Source: Ornatilinea sp. (GTDB lineage Bacteria > Chloroflexota > Anaerolineae > Anaerolineales > Anaerolineaceae). From it: a DNA stretch of 64,000 nt. The notes beneath the pieces are model-generated. The model was given only the letters and a program-made list of their open reading frames with translations. It was not told where the DNA came from and did no database searches. Both the position numbers and the translations under genes were made by a program. Shown here piece after piece: positions 1 to 8,522 of this stretch. The DNA is taken from NCBI GenBank assembly GCA_018433975.1, contig JAHDQE010000018.1, positions 1 through 64,000 on the forward strand. Direction: 5' to 3'. Position 1 is the first letter of the stretch. Every line of letters begins with the position of its first letter.

Positions 1-740
1 AGGTCGCCGCTGGCGTTCTTGATCTGCATCAGGGAAAGGGTGGTTTCCTGCCGCAGCCCCAATGTATTTAAATCTTCGGCGAGCAGACGGGCGGTCACTT
101 TAACCAGCTGGCGGAACGGTTTGCTGGTTGAAGCACGCTTTCCGCCGGCGAGGGCATGCACGGCTTTCAGGTTTTTGCTTCCCATCACCGCCCCCGGGCC
201 GCTGCGGGCGGCGGCCCGGCCGCCATCGTTGATGATGCCGGCGATCCGTGCCAGGTTTTCTCCGGCTGGTCCAATCGCGGCCACTCTCCCGCCATTTTCT
301 CGGGTGAGGATTTCTTCCACCTCGCTGGTGGTTTTGCCCCATAGATGCGGCGCAGGGACGATTTCCACCTGCTCATCGGTGACTTCGAGGATGCAGGGTT
401 GGGGAGCTTTCCCGGTAACAATCAGCGCGTCGAATCCCGTGTTGCGCAGTTCGGGGCCGAAATGCCCGCCTGCGTTGGCGTAGCCGTATGCCCCGGTGGC
501 GGGGGATTTGAAGGTCACGTGATAGCGGGAGGCTGTTGGCCAGGGCGTGCCGCTCAGCGTTCCGTTGGTGAAGATCAGGCAGTTTTCCGGGTCAAAGGGA
601 CCCACTTCTGGCGGGACAAGGCTGTACAGCAGGGCGGCACCCAGCCCGCGCCCGCCAAGCCATTTCCGCAGCAGCTCCGGTTGGGTTTCCCGGATCTCGA
701 TGCTGGATTTGCTCAGGTTAATGGTTGCAGTTTTCGCCAT
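1..740 (-). CDS. Aldehyde:ferredoxin oxidoreductase (AOR family), N-terminal part, cut by window edge
   Basis: Reading the minus strand from an ATG at 740 gives an open frame of about 246 codons that leaves the window without a stop. The start MAKTATINLSK is followed by GGRGLGAALL, PFDPENCLIFTNGTLSGT, SRYHVTFKSPATG, NAGGHFGPELRNTGFDALI, LWGKTTSEVEEIL and GPGAVMGSKNLKAV. This is the order found in the N-terminal tungstopterin-binding domain of AOR-family enzymes, which are cytoplasmic and oxidise aldehydes to acids with ferredoxin. The Fe-S cysteines lie in the missing C-terminal part, so cofactor and substrate cannot be judged. The gene is divergent from the amidohydrolase operon, and both could be controlled from the 741-995 region. 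The family call is firm; the substrate is unknown. Confidence 0.9.
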   Translation of the reverse strand, partial: MAKTATINLSKSSIEIRETQPELLRKWLGGRGLGAALLYSLVPPEVGPFDPENCLIFTNGTLSGTPWPTASRYHVTFKSPATGAYGYANAGGHFGPELRNTGFDALIVTGKAPQPCILEVTDEQVEIVPAPHLWGKTTSEVEEILTRENGGRVAAIGPAGENLARIAGIINDGGRAAARSGPGAVMGSKNLKAVHALAGGKRASTSKPFRQLVKVTARLLAEDLNTLGLRQETTLSLMQIKNASGD

Positions 741-859
741 ATCTCTCTCATGGATTGCGTTTGAAAAAGGGTATGAGGGTTAGAAAAGTGCAGAGATGCT
801 GCAGGAAATGGATAAGGAATGGATTAAGCCGTTCAACGGATAAGATGATCTTGCCGTAC

Positions 860-960
860 ATGACAAATGTCATAGTGCGGGGGTGACATTTTGTATTGTC
901 TTTTTGCCCTTAATTAATGTTACATTAAGTGTGTAAGCAAATGTTATGAGCAAATGCTCA
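860..960. promoter_or_regulatory. Operator-like inverted repeats in the divergent AOR/amidohydrolase control region
   Basis: Two inverted repeats share one design: ATGACA-AA-TGTCAT at 860-873 and TGAGCA-AA-TGCTCA at 947-960. An imperfect third copy (AAGCAAATGTTA) lies between them at about 936-947. A different repeat, TTAATG-TTA-CATTAA, is at 914-928. Spaced palindromes of this size suit a SorC- or DeoR-type regulator, and a SorC gene closes the plus-strand operon at 13582. That link is inference. I could not place a convincing -35/-10 pair for either direction. Confidence 0.45.
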
Positions 961-995
961 TATCTCGATTATATCACAAATCATCCGGAATTTTC

Positions 996-2345
996 ATGAA
1001 CTTAATCATTCGCAACGCAGATTTTCTGGTCTGCACACCAGAACAGATCGAATTGGATTGTGATGTCCTGATCGAGGATTCTACCATTGTCCGGGTTGGA
1101 CGCAGCCTGCCGGTGCCTCCGGGCGCGCAGGAGCTGGATGCCCGGGGCTGTGTGGTGATTCCCGGCCTGGTCAATCCCCATTCTCACCTTTACCAGAATT
1201 TCCTGAAAGGTGTTGCCCCCGATCTGACGCTGGTGCCGTGGTGCAATCAGGTCCTGTTCCCGACCGTTGGAGCGATCCAGGAAGCGTTCCATGCCAAAAA
1301 TTACCGGCCGGCCTATCTGTGGTCGGCCATCGCCGGGATAGAAATGATCCGGGGGGGCGTTACCTGCTGCCTCAATATGGATCACATGTCGCGCGAGGCC
1401 TTCCTCGCCTGGCGCGATCTGGGGCTGCGCGGAGTGGCTGCCTACACCTTGGCGAATAAATGGGTCCCGGCGGGCCTGCGGGGCAGGGAACGGCGCAACC
1501 GCGAGCGGGTGATTGACTTTGTAAAGGAATTTCACCAGGACCAGGGCCTGCTCCAGGTGGCGCTGGCTCCCTCAACGGTGTTCCTGTGCGACGACGACCT
1601 GATGCGGTGGGCGCACGATGTTTCGGAAGAGCTTGACCTCGGTGTTCAGATCCACGTTTTGGAAATTGCGGATGAGGTCCCCGAATCGCTGGAAGAGTAT
1701 GGCCTTGCTCCCATTGAGCGCCTGGACCGGCTGGGGCTGCTCAACGAGCGTTTGAGCGCGGTGCATTGTGTGCACGTCACACCGCAGAATATCCGGCTGC
1801 TTGCCGAACGCGGGGTGCGGGTGGTGCACTGCCCCAAGAGCAATATGAAGCTGGCGGATGGGGCGGCGCCGGTGGTGCAGATGCGCTCCGCGGGGATCCC
1901 GGTCAGTGTTGCCACGGACGGCTGCGCTTCGAATGACCTGCTGGATATGTGGGAAGAAATGCGTGCCGCGCTCCTTCTGGCGCGCGTGACAAATGGGGAT
2001 GCGGCGGCATTAACCGCGGCAGACGTCTTCCGGATGGCAACCGGGGAAGGCGCCGCGGTTTGCCGCTTCCATACCGGGAAGGTGCTGCCCGGTTACCTTG
2101 CCGATCTGGCAGTGGTTGAGCTGAAAGGGGCGCACCTGCGGCCGTTTCACGGCGACCGTTTAATGGAGATGCTGGTATTTTGCACCCGGGCCGGAGACGT
2201 CCGGGATACCGTCATCCATGGGCAGGTGGTCATGAAGGACCGCCGGATTACGATGCTCGATGAAGAGGCGATTTTAGCGGAGGCTGAAGTCGTTGAGTCC
2301 GGCCTCTACCGCAGGCGGGCAGAGCTTGCTTACCAACATGAGTAG
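996..2345 (+). CDS. Amidohydrolase of the AtzA/TrzA/SsnA deaminase-chlorohydrolase group
   Basis: A 449-residue cytoplasmic metal-dependent hydrolase. It has the small beta-sandwich N-terminus (DFLVCTPEQIELDCDVLIEDS), the metal-binding HSHLYQNFLKG, a central IHVLEI histidine, HCVHVT, HCPKSNMKLADG, and the late ligand in ATDGCASNDLLDMWEE. This order is typical of cytosine, guanine, SAH and chlorotriazine deaminases. I chose ATG 996 over the in-frame ATG at 954, because the family begins a few residues before the first beta strand and 954 falls inside the operator-like repeats. It is the first gene of an operon with ECF transporter genes, so its substrate may be the imported compound or a deamination product of it. 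The exact substrate is not evident. Confidence 0.85.
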   Translation: MNLIIRNADFLVCTPEQIELDCDVLIEDSTIVRVGRSLPVPPGAQELDARGCVVIPGLVNPHSHLYQNFLKGVAPDLTLVPWCNQVLFPTVGAIQEAFHAKNYRPAYLWSAIAGIEMIRGGVTCCLNMDHMSREAFLAWRDLGLRGVAAYTLANKWVPAGLRGRERRNRERVIDFVKEFHQDQGLLQVALAPSTVFLCDDDLMRWAHDVSEELDLGVQIHVLEIADEVPESLEEYGLAPIERLDRLGLLNERLSAVHCVHVTPQNIRLLAERGVRVVHCPKSNMKLADGAAPVVQMRSAGIPVSVATDGCASNDLLDMWEEMRAALLLARVTNGDAAALTAADVFRMATGEGAAVCRFHTGKVLPGYLADLAVVELKGAHLRPFHGDRLMEMLVFCTRAGDVRDTVIHGQVVMKDRRITMLDEEAILAEAEVVESGLYRRRAELAYQHE

Positions 2346-2371
2346 CGTTCAACGCGAGGAGGAATGAATTC

Positions 2372-3181
2372 GTGGCTGGTTCACTGGTAACGTATTATCC
2401 TGGCAATACCATCTTCCACAGATTGGACCCGCGGGCAAAGATTGTGTTCATGTTTGCGGTCAGTATTGTGATTTTTGGCGTGCAGAATCTTCCGCTGTCC
2501 ATTGTCATCTTCGTGACAATGTGCGTGCTGTGGGTGGTGGCAAAACTGCCGACCAAGATTTTATTCGGTTTCCTGAAAGCACTCCTGCCGGTCTTCATCT
2601 TCCTGCTGATCGTGCAGGCCATCCTTTATCCGGGGGATACCATCCTGATCAAGCCGTTAATTCCGCGCTTTATTCCTCTGATCGGCGGCGCGGGGCGGAT
2701 TACCCTCCAGGGGATTTTGTTCGCTTTGCTGTTGATGTTCCGCCTGCTGGCAATGGTAATCCTGCTGCCGCTGGTGAGTATGACCACTCCGGTGCAGACC
2801 ATGGCGCTGGGAATCACCCGCCTGGGCTTCTCCTACCAGTTGGCATACACCATCACCGCCGCGCTGAATATGGTGCCCATCCTCCAGAACGAACTTTCCT
2901 CCATTGTGGATGCCCAGAAGCTGCGCGCCATGCAGAGTTTTGAGAAGGGCAAATTGCGGGATAAGTTCAAGGCTTATCCGGCGCTGGTGACCCCTCTGGT
3001 GATTGGCGCCATGCGCCGCGCGCAGGCCATGTCCGTGGCCATGGATTCGCGGGCTTTCGGTGCCTCCCGCAGCCGGACCTATATTCAGGATATCCAGCTT
3101 CATACTTACGACTGGATCTTTATGGCTGCGTCCCTGCTGTATGCCGCGGGGTTGATCGCGATTAACCTGCTTCAGAAATAG
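2372..3181 (+). CDS. ecfT: ECF transporter transmembrane (T) component
   Basis: 269 residues with about five or six hydrophobic segments and the family signatures FHRLDPRAKIV near the N-terminus and, in the cytoplasmic coupling region, LRAMQSFEKGK and APALVTPLVIGAMRRAQAMSVAMDSRAFG-type elements (the ARG-like coupling helices). EcfT joins the ATPases to interchangeable S components in the membrane. The start is GTG 2372, since GAGGAGG at 2356-2362 sits at good spacing and the nearby ATG 2364 is in another frame. It lies 26 bases after the amidohydrolase and 20 before the ATPase gene, so it is part of the same operon. Confidence 0.9.
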   Translation: MAGSLVTYYPGNTIFHRLDPRAKIVFMFAVSIVIFGVQNLPLSIVIFVTMCVLWVVAKLPTKILFGFLKALLPVFIFLLIVQAILYPGDTILIKPLIPRFIPLIGGAGRITLQGILFALLLMFRLLAMVILLPLVSMTTPVQTMALGITRLGFSYQLAYTITAALNMVPILQNELSSIVDAQKLRAMQSFEKGKLRDKFKAYPALVTPLVIGAMRRAQAMSVAMDSRAFGASRSRTYIQDIQLHTYDWIFMAASLLYAAGLIAINLLQK

Positions 3182-3201
3182 AAGATTAAACGAGAAACCT
3201 G

Positions 3202-4962
3202 ATGACTATTCCCGCAGTTGAACTGATTGATGTGTCCTATCGATATCCCCGCAGCAAACGGAGTGTGATCCGTAAACTGAATCTGCGCGTCGAAAAAGGC
3301 GAGTTTCTGGTGGTGATGGGAGAGAATGGAGCGGGCAAAAGCACGTTTTGTCAGATTCTAAACGGCATCATTCCCCTTTCGGCAGGCGGCCAGTTGAAGG
3401 GCCAGGTCTTGATTGATGGACTCGACACTTCAGAGTCCACGGTTGGGCAGCTCTCCACGAAAGTTGGGATTGTGCTGGAAGACCCGGAGACCCAGCTCTT
3501 TACCACTTCCGTATTGAGCGAGGTGGCTTTTGGCCCGGAAAACCTCAACGTTCCGGTGCCGGAGATCCTGGAACGGGTTAAATGGGTGTTGGATGTGGTG
3601 CAGTTGAACGGGTACGAGGACCGCATGCCCACCGCGCTTTCCGGCGGGCAGAAGCAGCGCCTTGCGATTGCCGCGGCGCTCTCCATGCGCCCCTCCATTC
3701 TGGTGCTGGACGAGTCCACTTCCCAGATCGACCCGCTGGGCGTCAAAGAAGTGTACGACGTGGTGCTGGAACTGAACAAAAAACACGGCATGACCATTGT
3801 GATGGCGACCGACCAGAGCGAGGAAATCGCCCGCGTGGCGGACCGCGTCCTGGTGCTGGATCACGGCCGCGAAGTGGCCCTGGGAACGCCGCGGGAGATC
3901 TTCGGGAACACCGGGCTGTTCAAACAGTTTACGATCCGTGCCCCGCAGGTCTCTCAGCTTGGAGCACAACTCATAGAGGGTGGACGGCCCCTCACAATAC
4001 TGCCGACTACGCTGGAGGAAGCCCGCGAGGAGGTGGAAGAAGCACTCAAGGGAGTTCCTTTGGATGAGAAACCCGTGGACGTGGAGCCGCCGGAGAATCC
4101 GGCGGTGGCGGAACCGGTCATTTCTGTTGAGGATCTGACCTATATCTACCAGCCGGGAAATGTGAAAGCGGTAAAGAATATCCATTTCGAAATCCATCGG
4201 GGCGAATTCGTGGCGTTGATCGGGCAGAACGGCTCGGGGAAGACGACCACGCTCAAGAACATGCTCGGCCTGCTCCGTCCGACCTCCGGGCGGGTGGTCG
4301 TGGCGGGGATGGATACCCGGGAGGTAGCCGTCGCCGACCTGGCCCAGCGGGTGGGGTTTGTGCTTCAGAACCCGGACCAGCAGCTCTTTGCGGAGACGGT
4401 CCATGATGAGATCGCTTTTGGTCCCAGGAACTTGGGCGTCTCACGGGAAGAAGTTGAAGAACGTATCCGGAAGTCGGTGGAAATGGTGGGGCTGGAAGCC
4501 GCTCTGGATGAGTTTCCTCCGGCGCTGCCCAAAGGGGAGCGCGCCAAAGTGGTCATTGCCAGCGCTCTGGCGATGAACCCGGAAATTGTGATTTTGGATG
4601 AGCCGACCACCGGACAGGATTACAAAGGATGCCACCAGATCTTGCAGATTGCCCGCACGCTTCACAGTGAGGGACGCACGGTGGTATTTGTAACGCATCA
4701 CATGGCGCTGGTTGCCGAGTATGCCCAGCGGGTGATTGTGATGCGGGATGGCGAGATCCTGCTGGATGACACCACGGAGCGGGTGTTTGTCCAGACGGAA
4801 CTGGTCCGGCAGGCGCATATCATTCCACCTCAGATCACCGAGCTGGGGTTGAGTTTGCCGGAAGAATTGGGGCTGCCGCGTACGCCGCTCACCGTTCGCC
4901 AGATGGCCGAGGCCATCCTGGTGCGGTTGAACGCCAATCAACCCCAAACTGTTGGAAATTGA
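3202..4962 (+). CDS. ecfA: Fused double ATPase of an ECF transporter (EcfA-EcfA')
   Basis: 586 residues with two ABC ATPase domains joined by an acidic linker near residues 270-310. Domain 1 has Walker A GENGAGKST, signature LSGGQKQRL and Walker B LVLDES. Domain 2 has Walker A GQNGSGKTT, a degenerate signature LPKGERAKV and Walker B VILDEPTTGQD. The fusion replaces the usual EcfA/EcfA' pair. The degenerate signature implies that one of the two composite nucleotide sites is probably weak, which is common in asymmetric ABC ATPases. The gene sits directly after ecfT and would energise both S components encoded downstream (7702-9290). Confidence 0.92.
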   Translation: MTIPAVELIDVSYRYPRSKRSVIRKLNLRVEKGEFLVVMGENGAGKSTFCQILNGIIPLSAGGQLKGQVLIDGLDTSESTVGQLSTKVGIVLEDPETQLFTTSVLSEVAFGPENLNVPVPEILERVKWVLDVVQLNGYEDRMPTALSGGQKQRLAIAAALSMRPSILVLDESTSQIDPLGVKEVYDVVLELNKKHGMTIVMATDQSEEIARVADRVLVLDHGREVALGTPREIFGNTGLFKQFTIRAPQVSQLGAQLIEGGRPLTILPTTLEEAREEVEEALKGVPLDEKPVDVEPPENPAVAEPVISVEDLTYIYQPGNVKAVKNIHFEIHRGEFVALIGQNGSGKTTTLKNMLGLLRPTSGRVVVAGMDTREVAVADLAQRVGFVLQNPDQQLFAETVHDEIAFGPRNLGVSREEVEERIRKSVEMVGLEAALDEFPPALPKGERAKVVIASALAMNPEIVILDEPTTGQDYKGCHQILQIARTLHSEGRTVVFVTHHMALVAEYAQRVIVMRDGEILLDDTTERVFVQTELVRQAHIIPPQITELGLSLPEELGLPRTPLTVRQMAEAILVRLNANQPQTVGN

Positions 4963-5003
4963 ATGGATGCCGCTCAGGCATGCGGGACATTAAAGGAGAA
5001 AAA

Positions 5004-7622
5004 ATGACAGAAATAATCGCTCGGCTGCAGGAAATTTGCGGACCGGAACACGTCTCAAACGAAATGGTGGATCGCCTGTGCTACCGCCGGGATTGTGGAC
5101 CAACCCCCGGAGGAACTCCGGGGTATGTGGTGCGTCCGGAATCTGTTGAGGAACTCACCGCTCTGGTGAAGCTGGCCAATCAAACAGAGACACCGCTTTT
5201 CCTGTGGGGGCGGGCGACGACTTTTGTGGATGCCGGAGTGCTGGAAGGTTCGATTGTGGTGGCCCTGGACCTGCTCCAGGATTACACGATTGATTTGAAG
5301 AGCCAGGTGGTCACTGCAGAAGCCGGTGTGATCTGGCATGCCCTCGATTCCGAGTTGAAGAAGATGGGCTGGGAACTGGCCGCGCCCGGCGGCGGCGGGA
5401 TGTTTTCCTCAACCGTGGGCGGTACGGTGGCCTACAACGCCGTCCCGCACGCCATCACGGAATACGGCGTTACAGGCGACCAGGTGATCGCCCTGGAAGT
5501 GGTGCTCCCGGACGGTACGGTGATCCACACCGGTTCGGCGGCCAACCAGGCGGCCGGAAACCTCTCCTTTGAGCGCGGCGCCAACGGCCCGGACCTGGCG
5601 GGTCTGTTCATCGGCTCCTGCGGGACAATGGGCATCATCACCAAAGTGACCATGCGCATCCGCCGCGTCCCGGAGATTGAAAAATTCCTCTTTTATTCCT
5701 TTGCGGAACTGGAGGATATGGTGGACGCGGTCTCCGCCATTCAAAGCCAGGAGGGCGCTTCCTTCCTGATCGGTTTGTTTGGCGGCCCGAAACCGGCCGA
5801 TATCGGCGGCAATTATTTCCTGCATATTATCATCCGGGATAACGAAGTGAATGCCGAACGGCGTTCCCGCACCTGCCAGGTGGCGTGCGAGTCCTTCAGC
5901 GGCATGGCCCAGGATGCCAAGGCCACCCGCCTGTACTGGACCGGGCACATGTTCTCCTGGCTGCGCAATGCCGGACCGGAAGCATATTACGGCAGCCGTC
6001 CTTACTACTGCCCGGAAGTGGCCGGGTTTGTGAAGACTCAGGATCTGAAAGAGGTCATCCCGGCGATCAAGGGTTATATCCGGGACCATCAGGCCGAATG
6101 GGACCGGTATGGAATTCTGACCAAAGGCCTGGACGTATATTTTTCCCGCAATGGGGCCTTCCTGTGGGTGGATACCCTGTATCCGGAAGGGATCCCGGAG
6201 TCGCATGAATACGGCCTGAAAGTCCGGCAGGACATCGCCGAGATGTTGTTTGAGAAGTGGATGTCCCCCGGCGGGATCGTGGCCGGGATCGCGCCCTATA
6301 TCATGGAACGGCTCGGCCCGACGTACGGCCTGCTGCAAAAGCTGAAAGACCTCCTGGACCCGAAGCACATCCTCAACCCCGGCGTGCTGCTGCTGGGCGG
6401 ACAGCCCGGAAAAGGCCCCATCCTCTCGCGAGTGGCGCCGGATGAACACCCCGCGCTGGCCGAATTAGCCCAGGTTATCTTCCAGTGTCTGCGCTGCGGG
6501 TTCTGTTTTGATGTCAGCTGGGTGGGGGTGGGCCATAAATGCCCGTCCTATGAATGCGGAACCCTGGAATCCCACAGCGCGCGCGGCCGCATCGCGCTGG
6601 CGCGTGCCATACTGGAGGGAGAGCAGCATTACGACGAGGTCGTGGCAGACCGCATTTTCTCCTGCACGCTGTGCGGAGCCTGTTCGGAGCACTGCTTGAA
6701 GCAGATTGACATCCGGGAAATCTATCAGGCCATGCGGGAGGACCTGGCGGCGAAGAACCTGACGCCTGCGGGGCTCAAGCAGGTGGCCGAGCTGACCGTG
6801 GCCGACCGGAACCCCTTTGAACGGGCTGAAAAGGAGCGCTTTAGCTGGCTGAAGGAGGGCAGTGTGCTCGACCGGCAGTCTAAAACGGCTTATTTTGTGG
6901 GCTGCACCCCCTCTTACATCCGCAAATCGCTGGCCCGGGACAGCATTTCCCTGCTGAACAAACTGGATGTGGATTACACCATCGCTTCCGAGGAATGGTG
7001 CTGCGCGCACCCCCTGATGTGCGCCGGAGAGCGGGAGAAAGCGGCCGATTTCATGCGCCACAACATCGAGACCTACCAGGCTCTTGGTGTGGAACGGCTG
7101 GTCTTCTCCTGTTCGGGATGTTACGAAACCTTCAAGAAGGAAATCCCCCAGGTGCTGGGTGAACCGCTGCCGTTCGAGACCCTGCACATGGTGGAGCTCC
7201 TGGCGGAAGAAGTTGAGACGGGGAGAGTCTCCTTTGATCTGCTGAACTCGGGGACGGTGGTGACCTATCACGATCCCTGCTCGATGGGGCGCGGTCTGGG
7301 CGTCTATGACGCCCCGCGCAAAGTGATCGAAGCCATGCCCGGGATGCGCCTGGCCGAGATGCCCCGCAACCGCCGGGATGCCTTCTGCTGCGGCGCGGGT
7401 GCTTTTGTCCGCTATGATTTTCCGAAACTGACCCAAACGGCCGGAGAGGACCGCTGGAGTGAGGCGGTTGCCACCGGAGCGAACATCCTGCTCTCGGCCT
7501 GCCCGGCCTGCATGACGCAGTTCCAGCAGATGAAAGCCCAGACCAAAGACGGGCTGGAAGTGATGGATATTATCACGCTGGCGAACCGGTTGGTCCGCGT
7601 GCGGGAAAAGGCAGGCGCCTGA
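5004..7622 (+). CDS. Fused FAD-linked dehydrogenase and Fe-S/CCG protein (GlcD-GlcF / D-lactate dehydrogenase type)
   Basis: 872 residues. The first half is an FAD-binding type 4 domain (about residues 20-190, with APGGGGMFSSTVGGTVAYN) and the matching FAD-oxidase C-terminal domain (to about 450). The second half has two 4Fe-4S motifs, CLRCGFC with a later Cys (about 492-508) and CTLCGACSEHC (about 551), followed by two CCG-type cysteine-rich repeats (CC at about 666, CSGC near 702, CCGAG near 795, CPAC near 833). Proteins of this design oxidise D-lactate, glycolate or similar 2-hydroxy acids and pass electrons to quinone or another carrier. ATG 5004 follows AAAGGAG. Being inside an ECF operon suggests it oxidises the imported compound or an intermediate. 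Substrate unknown. Confidence 0.88.
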   Translation: MTEIIARLQEICGPEHVSNEMVDRLCYRRDCGPTPGGTPGYVVRPESVEELTALVKLANQTETPLFLWGRATTFVDAGVLEGSIVVALDLLQDYTIDLKSQVVTAEAGVIWHALDSELKKMGWELAAPGGGGMFSSTVGGTVAYNAVPHAITEYGVTGDQVIALEVVLPDGTVIHTGSAANQAAGNLSFERGANGPDLAGLFIGSCGTMGIITKVTMRIRRVPEIEKFLFYSFAELEDMVDAVSAIQSQEGASFLIGLFGGPKPADIGGNYFLHIIIRDNEVNAERRSRTCQVACESFSGMAQDAKATRLYWTGHMFSWLRNAGPEAYYGSRPYYCPEVAGFVKTQDLKEVIPAIKGYIRDHQAEWDRYGILTKGLDVYFSRNGAFLWVDTLYPEGIPESHEYGLKVRQDIAEMLFEKWMSPGGIVAGIAPYIMERLGPTYGLLQKLKDLLDPKHILNPGVLLLGGQPGKGPILSRVAPDEHPALAELAQVIFQCLRCGFCFDVSWVGVGHKCPSYECGTLESHSARGRIALARAILEGEQHYDEVVADRIFSCTLCGACSEHCLKQIDIREIYQAMREDLAAKNLTPAGLKQVAELTVADRNPFERAEKERFSWLKEGSVLDRQSKTAYFVGCTPSYIRKSLARDSISLLNKLDVDYTIASEEWCCAHPLMCAGEREKAADFMRHNIETYQALGVERLVFSCSGCYETFKKEIPQVLGEPLPFETLHMVELLAEEVETGRVSFDLLNSGTVVTYHDPCSMGRGLGVYDAPRKVIEAMPGMRLAEMPRNRRDAFCCGAGAFVRYDFPKLTQTAGEDRWSEAVATGANILLSACPACMTQFQQMKAQTKDGLEVMDIITLANRLVRVREKAGA

Positions 7623-7701
7623 GAATAGATTGGCTTTAGTTCCCGCTGGGAGTTGTATGGAATGTCAACAGGTTGGTTGTGTTTTCATGAGGAGGAAGGC
7701 T

Positions 7702-8439
7702 GTGAATAACAAAAAAGGTATGTTGATTCGGACCCATCCGGCAATCCTTGCTGTATGGGCTGCAATAATCGCCGTAGCCTCATTACTGCCTGCAATCCCT
7801 GTGGTTGGCACAGGGGCAACATTCAATATTGGCGATTCCCTGGTCCCGTTGGCCGGTGTTTTCTTTGGCCCGTGGGGTGGGGCGGTTGCCGCCGGGATTG
7901 GTGCTTTTATCGGCCAGTTGATTGCACCGCATACGGTCTTGTTCGGGCCGTTCCAGTTTGTTCTGGCGATGGCAAATGCCATGTGCGCCGGTCTGATTAT
8001 GAGAAAGAAATATCTTGTGCCGCTGGTGATCATCCTTATCCCGGCAGCGGTCTGGTACGCTTTCCCGTTGGGCAGGCAGGCATGGGGCACGCCGCCGACC
8101 TATTCCATAGCGATCCTTGCGCTTCTGGTGGCCTGGATTTGGGGCCGGGATTGGATTGGTTCCGAGAGCCGTGGAAAATTATTCGCCGGGGTGTTCCTGG
8201 CCTCTTTGATCGGGATTGTGGTGAGCTGGGCGCTGGGCAACCTGTGGGCCCTGATCATGTTTGCTTTGCCACCGGAAATCTGGTACGCAGTGATTGCCAT
8301 TGCTCCCATTCAGCGTATTCTCTTTGCTCTGGGTGCGGCGGTAGTGGGGACACCGCTTCTCATCGGCCTTCCGAAAATTTCTGTGCCCGTGGGCCCGACA
8401 CTCTATGAAGAACTGGAATACGAAGAAGAAGAGATTTAG
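7702..8439 (+). CDS. Putative ECF transporter substrate-binding (S) component 1
   Basis: A membrane protein of about 245 residues with around six hydrophobic segments and an acidic C-terminal tail (EELEYEEEEI). The motif PLAGVFFGPWGGAVAAGIGAF followed by IGQLIAPHTVLFGPFQF resembles the glycine-rich helices of S components that reshape the membrane around a small ligand. GTG 7702 is chosen over the upstream TTG 7630, because GAGGAGGA lies just before it and its paralogue starts at the equivalent place. It is 76 bases before a close paralogue, and both follow ecfT and ecfA. The ligand cannot be read from the sequence. An S-component role is inferred from fold and context. Confidence 0.75.
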   Translation: MNNKKGMLIRTHPAILAVWAAIIAVASLLPAIPVVGTGATFNIGDSLVPLAGVFFGPWGGAVAAGIGAFIGQLIAPHTVLFGPFQFVLAMANAMCAGLIMRKKYLVPLVIILIPAAVWYAFPLGRQAWGTPPTYSIAILALLVAWIWGRDWIGSESRGKLFAGVFLASLIGIVVSWALGNLWALIMFALPPEIWYAVIAIAPIQRILFALGAAVVGTPLLIGLPKISVPVGPTLYEELEYEEEEI

Positions 8440-8522
8440 GAATTCAAGATCTGGTTGAAAACCGGATGGAAAAATGCGTTTTACAAGGTGCTGTTGAATT
8501 GGATGGATTAAGGAGGAAGGGA

